58,356 bases of DNA from Geobacter sp. GTDB taxonomy: Bacteria; Desulfobacterota; Desulfuromonadia; Geobacterales; Geobacteraceae. Made by a program: the position numbers and the translations under genes. The notes beneath the pieces are model-generated. The model searched no databases and was not told the origin of the DNA. It was given only the letters and a program-made list of their open reading frames with translations. Of the stretch, positions 36,095 through 47,159 are shown in pieces; within the stretch, counting starts at the first letter, position 1, and the number at the start of each line of letters is the position of its first letter. The DNA lies in NCBI GenBank assembly GCA_003857395.1, contig RPRC01000089.1:1-58356 (forward strand). The letters are read 5' to 3'.

Positions 36095-38185
36095 ATGAAA
36101 CAAATAGTACAAGCTGAAATTCAGGGTAAAACTGTTAGTATTGAAACTGGTTGGATGGCAAAGCAGGCAAATGGTGCGGTCGTTGTGCGCAGCGGAGACA
36201 CCATGGTACTGGTAACAGCAGTTGCTGCAAAAAACGCAAAGGAAAACCAGAGTTTTTTCCCTCTAACCGTAAATTATCAAGAAAAAACCTATGCCGGAGG
36301 CAAAATTCCCGGCGGCTTTTTCAAGCGCGAAGGTCGCCCTTCGGAAAAAGAGACTCTAACCTGTCGTTTGATTGACCGGCCAATTCGCCCACTCTTCCCG
36401 GAAAACTTCCTCAATGAGACCCAGATCATTGCCACCGTTATTTCTGCGGACCCTGATAACGATCCAGGGATACTCTCCCTTATTGGCGCATCAGCAGCTC
36501 TCACCATATCCGATCTTCCTTTTAATGGACCAATTGCTGGTGTCAGAGTTGGCAGGGTTGATGGCAATTTTATCAGTAATCCTACAGCAGATGAGCTTCT
36601 GACAAGCGATATTGATATTGTTGTTGCCGGAAGCAAAGATGCGGTCATCATGGTCGAAGGTGGCGCTGAAATGGTATCCGAACAGGATCTGCTCGATGCA
36701 ATTTTCTTCGCCCATGAGTCAATTCAGCCAATCATTGTCGCTCAGGAAAAACTTCAGAAATTAATTGGCTTACCAAAGTTAGAAGTTATCGCTCCGACTG
36801 TTGATGAAGTGCTCATGGCACGGGTTTCTGAACTTGCTTTTGCGAAGATTAAGGAAGCTGTGAGGATTAAGTCGAAAATGGATCGAAAAGACAGTCTTAC
36901 GGCAATTAAAATTGAAACCATCGAAAGCCTGCAGACAGATTTTGAGGGACGTGAGGGAGAGATTGCCGGCTTTCTTTCCGATCTTGAGTACAAGATTGTT
37001 CGTGAGCATATCGCAAAAGATGGTGAACGAATTGATGGTCGAGACACAAAAACTGTCAGAAAAATCACTTGTGAAACCGGTTTGCTTCCACGGGCGCATG
37101 GTTCCGCGCTGTTCACCCGAGGAGAAACCCAGGCTCTGGTTGCAGCGACCTTAGGCACCAGCATTGCTGAACAGCGAGTCGACTCGCTCTATGGGGAAAC
37201 GAAAAAACGTTTTATGCTTCACTACAATTTTCCACCGTTTTGCGTGGGAGAAACCAGTATGCGCCTTGGCCCGGCACGTCGTGAGATAGGCCATGGTGCT
37301 CTTGCTGAAAGGGCACTTGCAAGGGTTCTCCCTTCCTACGATGACTTCCCTTATACCCTCAGAATCGTATCAGAGACCCTCGAAAGCAACGGTTCCTCTT
37401 CCATGGCAGCAATCTGTGGCGGTACCCTTTCAATGATGGATGCCGGTGTACCCATCAAGGCCCCTGTAGCCGGAATTGCCATGGGTCTCATTAAAGAAGG
37501 TGATTCTGTGGTAATTCTTTCTGATATCCTCGGTGATGAGGATCATCTGGGGGACATGGATTTCAAGGTTGCCGGAACTGCCAATGGTGTAACTGCGTTG
37601 CAGATGGACATCAAGATAGCCGGTGTAACTCGAGAGATTATGAAAGAAGCTTTAGCACAGGCCCGCGAGGGAAGACTCCATATCCTCAATGAAATGGCCG
37701 GTGAATTGGCCGCGCCACGAGCCGAAATGTCTCCCTACGCGCCGAGGATTACGACAATCTATGTAAAAACCGACAAAATCCGGGACGTCATCGGGTCTGG
37801 CGGGAAGAACATCCGAGGAATTACTGATGCAACCGGTGTTACTATTGATATTGAAGATACCGGCAAGATTAATATTGCCAGTCACGACATGGCCGCATGC
37901 GAGAAGGCAATCAAGATGATTCGCGACCTGACCGCTGAGGCTGAAGAAGGCAAACTCTACATGGGAACTGTTAGGAAGGTCATGGATTTCGGCGCATTTG
38001 TTGAAATATTCCCTGGCACTGATGGGCTTGTTCACATTTCAGAGCTTGATACCGAACGAGTTAAAAACGTGAGTGATGTCCTCCGCGAAGGAGATACGGT
38101 TCTGGTTAAATGTATTGGCATCGATAAACAGGGCAAAATAAAACTTTCACGCAAAGAGGCTCTTGGTGCCACTCTTCCCCAATAA
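36095..38185 (+). CDS. pnp: Polyribonucleotide nucleotidyltransferase (PNPase)
   Basis: PNPase degrades RNA 3' to 5' with phosphate. The 696-residue protein has two RNase PH domains ([20 protein letters not shown] near residue 80; the active one with [14 protein letters not shown] near residue 345 and [17 protein letters not shown]). KH ([13 protein letters not shown]) and S1 ([18 protein letters not shown]) domains follow. AGGAGG lies 8 bases before the ATG. A structured spacer separates it from rpsO. Confidence 0.97.
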   Translation: MKQIVQAEIQGKTVSIETGWMAKQANGAVVVRSGDTMVLVTAVAAKNAKENQSFFPLTVNYQEKTYAGGKIPGGFFKREGRPSEKETLTCRLIDRPIRPLFPENFLNETQIIATVISADPDNDPGILSLIGASAALTISDLPFNGPIAGVRVGRVDGNFISNPTADELLTSDIDIVVAGSKDAVIMVEGGAEMVSEQDLLDAIFFAHESIQPIIVAQEKLQKLIGLPKLEVIAPTVDEVLMARVSELAFAKIKEAVRIKSKMDRKDSLTAIKIETIESLQTDFEGREGEIAGFLSDLEYKIVREHIAKDGERIDGRDTKTVRKITCETGLLPRAHGSALFTRGETQALVAATLGTSIAEQRVDSLYGETKKRFMLHYNFPPFCVGETSMRLGPARREIGHGALAERALARVLPSYDDFPYTLRIVSETLESNGSSSMAAICGGTLSMMDAGVPIKAPVAGIAMGLIKEGDSVVILSDILGDEDHLGDMDFKVAGTANGVTALQMDIKIAGVTREIMKEALAQAREGRLHILNEMAGELAAPRAEMSPYAPRITTIYVKTDKIRDVIGSGGKNIRGITDATGVTIDIEDTGKINIASHDMAACEKAIKMIRDLTAEAEEGKLYMGTVRKVMDFGAFVEIFPGTDGLVHISELDTERVKNVSDVLREGDTVLVKCIGIDKQGKIKLSRKEALGATLPQ

Positions 38186-38235
38186 TCTTCTGTCCAACCG
38201 CTGGAAATTTAACTTTTCAGGGGTATAGTTATTAC

Positions 38236-39492
38236 ATGATTAATAAATCGGTGTTACAAAATGGAATACGGGTTATCAGTGAAATGATGCCCCATTCCCA
38301 TTCCGTTTCAATCGGAATATGGGTCACCAACGGATCACGAAATGATAAAAGTGACATAAATGGAGCTGCTCATTTCATTGAGCACCTGCTTTTTAAAGGA
38401 ACAACGACAAGAACCGCACTGGACATCGCCCGCGAAATTGATTCCGTGGGTGGTGTCCTTAATGCGTTCACCTGCCGAGAATATGTCTGCTATTATGCAA
38501 AGGTTCTGAACGAAGCATTACCCAAGGCCGTCAATCTTTTGGCCGATATCTTCCTGAACTCACTTTTTGATCCCGCAGACATAGAAAAAGAAAGAAAGGT
38601 CGTCATTCAAGAAATCTGGATGATGAAAGACAGCCCTGACAGCTACATTCATGACCTTTTTTGTCAAAACCTCTGGAAATCACACCCTCTCGGCATGTCG
38701 ATCATTGGTAGTGAGGAAACCGTCGGCAGAATCTCCCGCGATACCCTTCTCGACTTCAGCAAAAAACGTTTTTGTGCTGAAGAGATCATCATTGCCGTTG
38801 CGGGGAATGTCGTTCATGAAGACCTCATGGCTCTTCTAGAGAACTTTTTTTCCAATGTCACTCCGGGGTCCTACACAAAGAATAAACTGACTCCCAGCTA
38901 CAAGAAACAAGTGAATTTAACCAATAAAGACCTGGAGCAGGTTCACCTCTGTTTAGGTACAAAGGCGCTCCCCCAGAACAGCCCGAAACGGTATGTCGGC
39001 TACATAGTAAATACCATCTTGGGTGGGGGCATAAGTTCCCGACTTTTTCAGGAAATTCGGGAAAAAAGAGGTTTGGCCTACTCAGTATACTCCTATATAC
39101 TTTCCCACTCTGACGCTGGTACTTTTGTTGTCTATGCCGGCACCAAGAAAGAGCAACTATATGAGGTTATCGAATTAATTCTTCAACTTATGAAAAAGCT
39201 AAAGAATGACCCGGTTACCTCAGCAGAAATGCTTTTCTCTATTGACCACCTGAAGGGGAATCTTCTCCTGTCGCTGGAAAGCACCGACAACAGAATGACC
39301 AAGCTTGCAAAAAATGAAATTTATTTTGATCGACAGGTACCCATCCCTGAGATAATTGCCGGTTTGGAACGTGTCACTCCCAACGATATAATTGAATTAT
39401 GCAATGAACTCTTTCAGGATTGCTTTCTGAACCTGGAATTGATGGGTAAACTGGATGATCTTTCCATCGATTCGTCTTCATTTTCACTCTGA
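38236..39492 (+). CDS. M16-family zinc protease
   Basis: It resembles bacterial insulinase/processing-peptidase homologues such as Bacillus MlpA (YmxG). The inverted zinc motif HFIEHLLFKGT (HxxEH) is near residue 48, with the downstream glutamate in RKVVIQEIWMM. The second half-domain carries REKRGLAYSVYSY. At 418 residues it is the single-chain short type. No signal peptide is visible. The place directly after pnp is common to many bacteria. dut follows after 6 bases. Confidence 0.9.
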   Translation: MINKSVLQNGIRVISEMMPHSHSVSIGIWVTNGSRNDKSDINGAAHFIEHLLFKGTTTRTALDIAREIDSVGGVLNAFTCREYVCYYAKVLNEALPKAVNLLADIFLNSLFDPADIEKERKVVIQEIWMMKDSPDSYIHDLFCQNLWKSHPLGMSIIGSEETVGRISRDTLLDFSKKRFCAEEIIIAVAGNVVHEDLMALLENFFSNVTPGSYTKNKLTPSYKKQVNLTNKDLEQVHLCLGTKALPQNSPKRYVGYIVNTILGGGISSRLFQEIREKRGLAYSVYSYILSHSDAGTFVVYAGTKKEQLYEVIELILQLMKKLKNDPVTSAEMLFSIDHLKGNLLLSLESTDNRMTKLAKNEIYFDRQVPIPEIIAGLERVTPNDIIELCNELFQDCFLNLELMGKLDDLSIDSSSFSL

Positions 39493-39498
39493 CATCCC

Positions 39499-39954
39499 AT
39501 GAATGATATCCTCACCGTTAAAATTCAACGTCTTCGCTCCAATAGCTGCAACCAACTCCCCGGTTATATGACGACCCATTCGGCTGGCATGGACCTGTAT
39601 GCCGACATGCCGGAGGAAACTGTTCTTGCTCCTGGTGAACGCGCACTTATACCAACAGGAATTGCCCTTGAACTTCCCGACGGTTATGAGGTCCAGATTC
39701 GCCCGCGAAGCGGACTTGCCCTTCGTCATGGAATTACCTTAGTAAACTCTCCCGGCACCATTGACCCCGACTATCGAGGCGAGATCGCGATTATTTTGAT
39801 AAATCATGGCATAGAACCATTTCTCATAAAATCCGGCGACAGAATTGCACAGATGGTTTTTTCGCGTTTTGTCAGGGCTGAATTCACCGAAGTCTCTTCA
39901 CTTGGCAAGACAGCCAGAGGCGAAGGCGGTTTCGGCCACACGGGAAAAACATAG
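39499..39954 (+). CDS. dut: Deoxyuridine 5'-triphosphate nucleotidohydrolase
   Basis: dUTPase hydrolyses dUTP to dUMP, sparing DNA from uracil. All five motifs are visible: [45 protein letters not shown] and the C-terminal phosphate-binding [10 protein letters not shown]. The 151-residue length is normal for the trimeric type. Confidence 0.97.
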   Translation: MNDILTVKIQRLRSNSCNQLPGYMTTHSAGMDLYADMPEETVLAPGERALIPTGIALELPDGYEVQIRPRSGLALRHGITLVNSPGTIDPDYRGEIAIILINHGIEPFLIKSGDRIAQMVFSRFVRAEFTEVSSLGKTARGEGGFGHTGKT

Positions 39955-40083
39955 GTAAAATGCCCGCCTTACAGATCTATTCTCACGTTCCAATGTTGTC
40001 CACGTCACCATTATGCTGTCACCCATCGTAAAAACCGTACGGATTTATCTTTTCTACAGAATTCAGGAAGGGGATCGAGAGAC

Positions 40084-41187
40084 ATGCAGGATCCACGAAT
40101 CAAAGAATTGGCTGAAGTGCTTGTTAACTATTCAACACGGGTCAAAAAAAACGATGTCGTGCTGATCAGTGCTTCTGGATTTTCCTGTTTTCCTCTAGTG
40201 AAGGAGATTTATGCCCAATGTATCCAAAAGGGTGCAAAATACGTTGAGTACGATTTTTCGATCCCTGATATTAACCGGCTTTTTTATTGCAACGCCAGTA
40301 AGAACCAGATATCGTATTTCCCCCAGCACAAACTTGACTTCATGAGGCAGGTTACCGTTTTTATCGGGATTGGTTCATCAGAAAACTCCATGGTCATGGC
40401 CCAGGCCAATCAAGATACTATGATTGCCTACTCCAAAGTAATGAGACCGCTTCAAGACTGGAGAGTTAAAAATACCCGTTGGGTAGTAACGCGATTTCCA
40501 ACTCACGGTGCTGCTCAGGAGGCTCGTATGAGCCTTGACGAGTATGAAGACTATCTGTTTTCGTCATGCTGCATTGACTGGCGGGAAGAATCGAGGAAAC
40601 AGAGTAAACTTAAAAAAATCATGGACAGTGCAGAAAAGGTGCACATAGCGTCGTCGGACACCGACATTACATTCAGTATCAAAGGGTTAAAGAGCATCAA
40701 GTGTGACGGCCGTTTCAATATCCCCGATGGAGAAGTCTTTACCGCTCCTGTTCGTGATTCTGTAGAAGGGTATATTACTTACAACTGTCCTTCAGTATAT
40801 CAGGGAAAAGAATTCAACGATGTCCGCTTCGATTTTGCCAAGGGGAAGATAGTCAAGGCTTCTGCAGCTGCTTCCAGTAAGCCACTAAACCGGATCTTGG
40901 ACACGGACGAAGGTGCTCGATACATCGGTGAATTTGCTATCGGTATGAACCCCATGATCAGCGTGCCGATGAGGAATACTCTGTTTGATGAAAAAATATT
41001 CGGATCGATCCATCTAACGCCAGGACAGAGCTACGAAGAATGTGATAACGGCAATCGTTCTGCAGTTCATTGGGATCTTGTAAAGATCCTCACAGGTGAT
41101 GGTGAAATCTGGTTTGACGACAAATTGATCCAAAAAGATGGTCTCTTTGTCCATGAGTCTCTTCGAGACCTGAATCCGGGAGTATGA
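40084..41187 (+). CDS. M29-family (thermophilic-type) aminopeptidase
   Basis: The 367-residue protein resembles metallo-aminopeptidases of the AmpS/aminopeptidase T family, which use two metal ions. The family-like blocks are NIPDGEVFTAPVRDSVEGYI near residue 216 and IGEFAIGMNP near residue 280, with an acidic/histidine-rich C-terminal region (GSIHLTPGQSYEECDNGNRS, then VHWD). No export signal is seen. The ATG follows GGAAGGGG. It overlaps the downstream YciO-like gene by 4 bases, giving a two-gene unit. Confidence 0.82.
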   Translation: MQDPRIKELAEVLVNYSTRVKKNDVVLISASGFSCFPLVKEIYAQCIQKGAKYVEYDFSIPDINRLFYCNASKNQISYFPQHKLDFMRQVTVFIGIGSSENSMVMAQANQDTMIAYSKVMRPLQDWRVKNTRWVVTRFPTHGAAQEARMSLDEYEDYLFSSCCIDWREESRKQSKLKKIMDSAEKVHIASSDTDITFSIKGLKSIKCDGRFNIPDGEVFTAPVRDSVEGYITYNCPSVYQGKEFNDVRFDFAKGKIVKASAAASSKPLNRILDTDEGARYIGEFAIGMNPMISVPMRNTLFDEKIFGSIHLTPGQSYEECDNGNRSAVHWDLVKILTGDGEIWFDDKLIQKDGLFVHESLRDLNPGV

Positions 41188-41798
41188 CTATGTTACTGGA
41201 AATAAACCCAAACAATCCCCAACCTCGTCTCATTTCAAAAATTGTCGACATCCTTGAAAAAGGAGGGGTTATCGCTTATCCCACCGATACAACGTATGGA
41301 ATTGGGTGCAGTATCATGAGTAAACGGGGAATTGAGCGCATTTATTCCATCAAGCAGCGTGAAAAGAATAAACCTTTTTCATTCATCTGTAGCGATCTCT
41401 CCGATATTGCTCGATATGCCCGGGTGAGTAATTTCCAGTATAAGGTAATGAAGCGATTTCTACCGGGGGCCTATACCTTTGTGCTTAATGCCACAAATGT
41501 TGTTCCTAGTCTTCTTGTAACTAAGCAGAAAACCGTTGGAATCAGAATCCCGGACAACAGAATTTGCTTAGCAATTGTTCAGGCATTAGGGCACCCGATC
41601 ATTACTACCAGTGCCAATCGCTCTGGGGAAGAACCGATCGGTGACCCTACAGCCGTAGATCATGAAATGGGAACACTATTAGACCTTGTCATTGACGGTG
41701 GAAACCTTTCCGCTGCAGTCAGTTCAGTAGTGAGTCTCATCGACGATATCCCTATAGTCCTGCGCAAGGGTGGGGGAGATGTTAGCTGGTGCGAGTAA
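41184..41798 (+). CDS. YciO-type Sua5/YrdC domain protein
   Basis: The single YrdC-fold domain (204 residues) is close to E. coli YciO in length and layout (NPNNPQPRLISKIVDILEKGG, AYPTDTTYGIGC, PGAYTFVLNAT, TTSANRSGEEPIGD). The family includes TsaC, which makes threonylcarbamoyl-AMP for the t6A tRNA modification. Whether YciO members do so in cells is less certain. The start ATG overlaps the M29 peptidase stop codon. Confidence 0.87.
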   Translation: MTMLLEINPNNPQPRLISKIVDILEKGGVIAYPTDTTYGIGCSIMSKRGIERIYSIKQREKNKPFSFICSDLSDIARYARVSNFQYKVMKRFLPGAYTFVLNATNVVPSLLVTKQKTVGIRIPDNRICLAIVQALGHPIITTSANRSGEEPIGDPTAVDHEMGTLLDLVIDGGNLSAAVSSVVSLIDDIPIVLRKGGGDVSWCE

Positions 41799-41879
41799 CT
41801 TTACATCAATTCAATTTACAAGGCATATTTGCTGACCAAAATTGAAGTTATTGATAAGTAGAAAGAAAAGATTCCATTA

Positions 41880-42290
41880 ATGTCTCTGTACTCTATTTTT
41901 ACTTCTACGTTCTTTAGACGTATTGTCTTGCTTACCTGGGTAACCACGATTTTATGGTTGTCACTTGATCCCTCGCCTCCTGTACCAGAGCCAAAAATAC
42001 TGGGTTGGGACAAGTTCTTACATGCATTTGCCTACGGATGCCTTACCTTCTTCGGTGGTTGGGCACTGGCAGGATCCTCGTCTCTTACAAAAATAAAGTG
42101 GGGCACGATAGCTTGTGCTGCCATAATTCTGGGAGGTATTGTGGAACTTCTTCAGAATATCTTTACTACTACCAGAATGGCAGAATTGGGTGATTTGCTT
42201 GCCAATGCTTTTGGAGTCGGCATCGTACTTATTGGCGTTTTTGGTTTTAAAAAGTACAAGCATCGGCACTCGAAGCATTCCTCGAAGTAA
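41880..42290 (+). CDS. VanZ-like membrane protein
   Basis: This 136-residue protein has about four transmembrane helices and the VanZ-family features: a first helix followed by LSLDPSPPVPEP, then DKFLHAFAYGCLTF and a C-terminal ELLQNIFTTTRMAELGDLLANAFG. VanZ relatives affect sensitivity to teicoplanin or envelope stress, but most bacterial members are uncharacterised. The tail is rich in lysine and histidine. Confidence 0.82.
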   Translation: MSLYSIFTSTFFRRIVLLTWVTTILWLSLDPSPPVPEPKILGWDKFLHAFAYGCLTFFGGWALAGSSSLTKIKWGTIACAAIILGGIVELLQNIFTTTRMAELGDLLANAFGVGIVLIGVFGFKKYKHRHSKHSSK

Positions 42291-42361
42291 ACAGAGGGTA
42301 AAGTTCCCAAGGAGATTATTCCCAATTGTCTACTCTTTTTGAATTCATCAAGGAAGGTACT

Positions 42362-43042
42362 ATGCTGAAAGCGGTGATTTTCGATTTTGATGGCATTATT
42401 GTTGACACTGAGCCGATTCATTTTCAGGCATTTCAGAGTGTTCTACAACCGTTAAAGCTTGGATATTCATGGGAGCAATATCTTGATAAATATATCGGAT
42501 TTGACGACAGGGACGCTTTTAGGGAAGCCTTTACCAGCGCCGGGAAATTTTTGGGTGAAGGAATGTTGTGCGAACTAATTTCTCAAAAAGCTGACGTCTT
42601 TGAAAGAATCGTTCGACTGGGCGTTCAACCCTATCCAGGAGTCATTGAACTTATTAATGCTCTTTCCGGTTGTCTTCCGCTTGCCCTTTGCAGTGGAGCC
42701 TTGAAACGTGACATAGTGCCGATACTAGAACAATTCGGATTAGAAGGTTCTTTCGATGCAATAGTAACCGCTGATGATGTACAGGCCAGCAAACCAGACC
42801 CTGAAAGCTATCTCCTTACTCATCAACGCCTCGTTGATCTATATGACAATTCAATTATTCTTCCTCAAGATTGTATCGCAATCGAAGACACTCCTGCAGG
42901 AATCACATCAGCTACTGGCGCAGGTCTCAATGTTGTAGCAATTACAAATAGTTACCCAGCAGAGCGTCTCGCCGGAGCGCTACACATCACTAATACGTTA
43001 GAAGGTGTAACTATAGATGTTTTAAGGTCTTTTCTTGCCTGA
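42362..43042 (+). CDS. HAD-family phosphatase (beta-phosphoglucomutase-like)
   Basis: It is a haloacid dehalogenase-type phosphohydrolase with cap class C1. Motif I is VIFDFDGIIVDTEP (aspartate nucleophile at the N-terminus), motif II is LCSGA near residue 107, and motif III/IV is SKPDPESYL then AIEDTPAGITSATGAG. ATG 42362 is chosen since AAGGAAGGT precedes it. The substrate cannot be told from sequence; sugar phosphates or phosphoglycolate are typical. Confidence 0.85.
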   Translation: MLKAVIFDFDGIIVDTEPIHFQAFQSVLQPLKLGYSWEQYLDKYIGFDDRDAFREAFTSAGKFLGEGMLCELISQKADVFERIVRLGVQPYPGVIELINALSGCLPLALCSGALKRDIVPILEQFGLEGSFDAIVTADDVQASKPDPESYLLTHQRLVDLYDNSIILPQDCIAIEDTPAGITSATGAGLNVVAITNSYPAERLAGALHITNTLEGVTIDVLRSFLA

Positions 43043-43094
43043 ATCAGGCGTCAATACTACATGCGTTTCCTGTCAGTGAGGCACATCAAGCTTT

Positions 43095-43838
43095 TCAGGG
43101 GTGAACAAGGGGCAGGTTGGTAAGAAGAATAGAGCCGTCAGCCTTTACAACCTTCCGGATAAAACTGACTTTTCGTGTAATCATTTTGGAGCTTGGATAT
43201 CTTTGGATGGAAGACGGGTCGTCAAAAAAATCAGAGGTCACGTTTTGTCCCTCGAGCCAAGCCTCGAAATGAAGATGCGGGCCTGTCGATCGCCCCGTTG
43301 AACCAGACAGCGCGATGGTCGTATTCTCGTCTACCCTGTCACCGCTTTCTGCCCAATTAATATTATTATGGGCATACAGGGTCGTCATTCCACTATCATG
43401 TTCAATAATGACAATATTCCCATAACCGCCTCGCATCCCGCTATACGAGACGATTCCAGTCGCCACGGGTTTTATCGGTGTCCCTTCCGGTATGGCAATA
43501 TCAACGCCTTTATGATCTCGCAGCATTCCATCAATTGGATCATATCGAAGCCCGACTGTTGACGAAATAACCCCTTTAACCGGCAAAACAAACGATTTTG
43601 GCTTAGATACCAGGGTGGTTGACTGTAATTTACGTGTCCCTGCAGAGACTATCCTTTTTGAATCCAACTTACTTGCCTTTATCTTGCGGTGCTCACGTAT
43701 GACAAGAATAGAATTTCTGTTAACTGGTGCATCAGTGAAACATTCAACACCATCCTTGGAAACAGAGCGATAGATATCAGCAATTGCCCTGTTCGCAACG
43801 AATGAGAATAGAAAGATGATATAGAAAAATATTTTCAT
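43095..43838 (-). CDS. Periplasmic M23 metallopeptidase with DUF4124 domain
   Basis: It has a signal peptide (hydrophobic residues 2-20), then a DUF4124-type segment (IYRSVSKDGVECFTDAP near residue 22). The C-terminal peptidase_M23 domain has zinc ligands in DHKGVDIA and HLHFE, and YGNIVIIEHDSGMTTLYAHN. Such enzymes cut peptidoglycan cross-links or activate amidases. The same DUF4124 segment heads the lytic transglycosylase at 53.0 kb. It is divergent from the PanE-like gene. Confidence 0.88.
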   Translation of the reverse strand: MKIFFYIIFLFSFVANRAIADIYRSVSKDGVECFTDAPVNRNSILVIREHRKIKASKLDSKRIVSAGTRKLQSTTLVSKPKSFVLPVKGVISSTVGLRYDPIDGMLRDHKGVDIAIPEGTPIKPVATGIVSYSGMRGGYGNIVIIEHDSGMTTLYAHNNINWAESGDRVDENTTIALSGSTGRSTGPHLHFEAWLEGQNVTSDFFDDPSSIQRYPSSKMITRKVSFIRKVVKADGSILLTNLPLVHP

Positions 43839-44012
43839 AGATTGAAGGACTCCTTGATCGCACTGCTACTTTACAGCGCGATTGTTTACGGTCACGTGTC
43901 TATGATTTCTCTTGGTAGTTTATACCCTTATCAGAATGTTTATGCAAGCAAACCAGCTTATTTAGAGCCCTTGCGGAGAAACCGCCGAGGACGGAAGAGG
44001 AGAACAACCGGA

Positions 44013-44924
44013 ATGCGTATTGCTGTGGTAGGTGCAGGAGCATTGGGACTCTATTATGGTTCTGTACTGCAGAAATCCGGAAACGATGTATACTTTTTGC
44101 TGCGAAGCGATTATGAAGTTATAAAATCCGAAGGGATAACGGTATACTCCGTTAACGGGAATTTCCATCTCCCAATGGTTAAGGGTTTCCGTTCGTCCTC
44201 TGAAATAGGAATAGTCGACCTTGTTCTGATTGGTTTAAAAACATTTGCAAACATTTCATTTGTAGAACTCATAACTCCGCTTGTTGGTGACAAAACTCAG
44301 ATCCTAACGCTGCAAAATGGTCTGGGAAACGAAGAAACGCTTGCCGCTCTTTTTGGTGAAGAAAGAATTCTTGGTGGCGTCGCCTACCTCTGTTCTAATC
44401 GAGAAAAACCAGGAGAGGTACACCACTTGGGTGAAGGGCGAATTCTTCTGGGGGAGTATTCAAAAACTGATAGCACCAGGATACAAGAAATTGCATCACG
44501 TTTCAGGAGCGCGGGCGTAGAATGTCGAACTGTTTCGGACCTTAAACGTGCGCGCTGGGAAAAACTCGTCTGGAACATACCTTTTAATGGTATCTGTGCG
44601 CTTATGTTAAAACCGATTGATATCATATTGAAATTTGAACCAACTCGCCAATTGGTAAGTGAGGTGATGGAAGAAGTTATTACCGCAGCCAATGCCCAAT
44701 CTCTCTTGAATGATATCCCGTTATCCCTGGCCGGAAAAATGGTAGAATCATCGAAGAATTTGGGGCAGTATAAACCGTCAATGTTGATAGATCGACTTAA
44801 AGAGCGACCATTAGAACTTGAAGCAATTTTTGGTGTTCCTCTTTTGGTTGCTGCTGAAAAAGGCATTCAGATGCCACGCGTTCAGCAAATATATGCATTG
44901 CTCCAGTTAACTGAGATAGATTAA
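44013..44924 (+). CDS. Ketopantoate reductase family protein
   Basis: The 303-residue protein resembles 2-dehydropantoate 2-reductase (PanE/ApbA), which makes pantoate with NADPH for CoA synthesis. The nucleotide-binding loop is VVGAGALGLYYGS at the N-terminus; later blocks are LTLQNGLGNEETLA and WEKLVWNIPFNGICAL with the catalytic lysine. ATG 44013 is chosen by fold; an upstream open stretch from 43842 lacks similarity and would abut the divergent M23 gene. Family members also act on other 2-keto acids, so the exact substrate is open. Confidence 0.82.
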   Translation: MRIAVVGAGALGLYYGSVLQKSGNDVYFLLRSDYEVIKSEGITVYSVNGNFHLPMVKGFRSSSEIGIVDLVLIGLKTFANISFVELITPLVGDKTQILTLQNGLGNEETLAALFGEERILGGVAYLCSNREKPGEVHHLGEGRILLGEYSKTDSTRIQEIASRFRSAGVECRTVSDLKRARWEKLVWNIPFNGICALMLKPIDIILKFEPTRQLVSEVMEEVITAANAQSLLNDIPLSLAGKMVESSKNLGQYKPSMLIDRLKERPLELEAIFGVPLLVAAEKGIQMPRVQQIYALLQLTEID

Positions 44925-45091
44925 ATATTCATCTACTCCAACATCAGGTTTTGCTATAGCCTGACAGGGTGCACAAAATACAGTCACCCAATTCATAATT
45001 GCCTAATTATCAGGCCAAGCTTGCGACTGCATATCGATACGAATATCTGTAACTATTTGATTATCAAAGGTTATGATATTTTTTATTACTT

Positions 45092-45107
45092 GGGCAGAAA
45101 TTTTGCA
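45092..45107 (+). promoter_or_regulatory. Sigma-54 promoter of glnB-glnA
   Basis: GGGCAGAAATTTTGCA carries GG (45093-45094) and GC (45105-45106) exactly 10 bases apart, and TTGCA at the -12 end. Expected start is about 45118, giving a leader of some 80 bases to glnB. A GGTGCAC half-site near 44970 could be part of an NtrC site. Together with the amt promoter it points to an RpoN/NtrC nitrogen regulon. Confidence 0.7.
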
Positions 45108-45172
45108 TTCAGACGGTGAGTCATACGTTTTTTTCCCTAGCCAGGTACAGTTTATAATGTTGCATTGTATGA

Positions 45173-45535
<363 letters not shown>

Positions 45536-45569
45536 TCGCGTCTATTTAACTTTATAAAGGAGAGAATGA

Positions 45570-46982
45570 ATGACACCGCAAGAAGTAGTAAAGTTTGCAC
45601 AAGACAATGGCGCACTTATGGTAGATTTCAAATTCATGGATTTTATTGGAATTTGGCAGCATTTCAGCGTGCCCATCAGTGAATTTGATGAAGATGTATT
45701 TGAAGATGGCTTGGGTTTTGATGGCTCATCCATTCGTGGCTGGCAGCCAATCCATGCATCCGACATGATCATTCTTCCTGATTGCACCACCGCAATCATG
45801 GATCCTTTCACCGCAATTCCGACCCTCAGTTTGATCTGCAATATCTTTGATCCGATTACCAAAGAAGGTTATAGCCGCGACCCGCGCAATATTGCAAAAA
45901 AAGCTGAAGCCTATCTCAAAGCATCCGGCATCGGCGACACAGCATATTTCGGACCGGAAGCTGAGTTCTTTATTTTTGATGATGTACGGTTTGATTCATC
46001 TTCAAACCAGTCTTTCTACGCTGTTGACTCGTCAGAAGGTGCATGGAACACTGGCCGCGAAGAATTCCCCAACCTTGGCTATAAGCCTCGCCACAAGGAA
46101 GGCTACTTTCCGGTATCTCCGACCGACTCCCAGAACGACCTCCGTACCGAAATGGTTATGGAACTGCAGAATGTCGGTATTCGTATCGAATGTCAGCATC
46201 ACGAAGTTGCTACCGGTGGCCAGGCCGAGATCGACATGCGATTCGCGTCGTTGTTAGACATGGCCGACCAACTTCAATGGTTTAAATATGTTATCAAGAA
46301 CGTAGCGCTGCGTAACGGCAAGACTGTTACCTTCATGCCGAAACCTCTGTATGGCGACAACGGCTCCGGTATGCACACCCATGTGTCCATCTGGAAGGAC
46401 GGGACCAACCTGTTTGCCGGTGACAAGTACGGCGGGCTGTCTCAGATGGCACTCTGGTACATCGGTGGAATCATCAAACATGCCAAGGCACTCTGCGCAT
46501 TAACCAATCCGACGACAAACTCTTACAAGCGTCTTGTTCCTGGATTTGAAGCTCCGGTCAATATGTGCTACTCCAGCAGAAACCGTTCTGCTGCTCTGCG
46601 TATCCCCATGTTCTCCACCAATCCAAAATCAAAGCGTGTCGAGTTCCGGACACCAGACCCATCCTGCAACGGCTACCTGGCCTTTGCAGCAATATTGATG
46701 GCTGGGCTTGACGGTATCGAAAACAAGGTAGATCCAGGCAAGCCCCTTGACAAAGACATCTACGGTCTTTCACCTGAAGAACTGGTCGGCATCCCTTCAG
46801 CTCCGGGTAGTCTCGAGGAAGCCTTGAAAGCCCTCCAGGAAGACCATGACTTCCTGTTGAAAGGCGATGTTTTCACGGCTGATGTCATCGACAAATGGAT
46901 TGAGTATAAGACCGAAGCAGAGGTTAACGCTGTTCGCATGCGTCCGGTTCCTATGGAATTCGCTCTGTACTACGATATTTAG
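45570..46982 (+). CDS. glnA: Glutamine synthetase, type I
   Basis: GlnA joins ammonium to glutamate with ATP as a dodecamer. The 470-residue protein has DGSSIRGW near residue 51, [10 protein letters not shown] near residue 130, the ATP-site [17 protein letters not shown] near residue 264 and [10 protein letters not shown] near residue 340. [10 protein letters not shown] near residue 395 corresponds to the adenylylation region of the beta subtype. AAAGGAG precedes the ATG. It is cotranscribed with glnB and ends at a strong terminator. Confidence 0.98.
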   Translation: MTPQEVVKFAQDNGALMVDFKFMDFIGIWQHFSVPISEFDEDVFEDGLGFDGSSIRGWQPIHASDMIILPDCTTAIMDPFTAIPTLSLICNIFDPITKEGYSRDPRNIAKKAEAYLKASGIGDTAYFGPEAEFFIFDDVRFDSSSNQSFYAVDSSEGAWNTGREEFPNLGYKPRHKEGYFPVSPTDSQNDLRTEMVMELQNVGIRIECQHHEVATGGQAEIDMRFASLLDMADQLQWFKYVIKNVALRNGKTVTFMPKPLYGDNGSGMHTHVSIWKDGTNLFAGDKYGGLSQMALWYIGGIIKHAKALCALTNPTTNSYKRLVPGFEAPVNMCYSSRNRSAALRIPMFSTNPKSKRVEFRTPDPSCNGYLAFAAILMAGLDGIENKVDPGKPLDKDIYGLSPEELVGIPSAPGSLEEALKALQEDHDFLLKGDVFTADVIDKWIEYKTEAEVNAVRMRPVPMEFALYYDI

Positions 46983-47005
46983 TTTCTTTATCTACATAAG
47001 TGAAG

Positions 47006-47034
47006 AAAGGCGGGAGCGATCCCGCCTTTTTTTT
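47006..47034 (+). terminator. Terminator of glnB-glnA
   Basis: AAAGGCGGGA (47006-47015) pairs perfectly with TCCCGCCTTT (47020-47029) around GCGA and continues into a run of T residues. Confidence 0.92.
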
Positions 47035-47159
47035 AACTTTTGGAAGTCTGCCTCATTACGCGTTGGCGTGCATTCGTTGACATATACAGCCCAATCTGTT
47101 AGTTATAATCGATTTGTCATCAAAATCTTCATCATCAAAATCTACAGTTGAGAAGGTAT

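Noticed and set aside
43842..44012. 57-residue N-terminal extension of the ketopantoate reductase-like protein
   Set aside because: The nucleotide-binding fold begins at ATG 44013. The extension would leave 3 bases between divergent genes and has no similarity.
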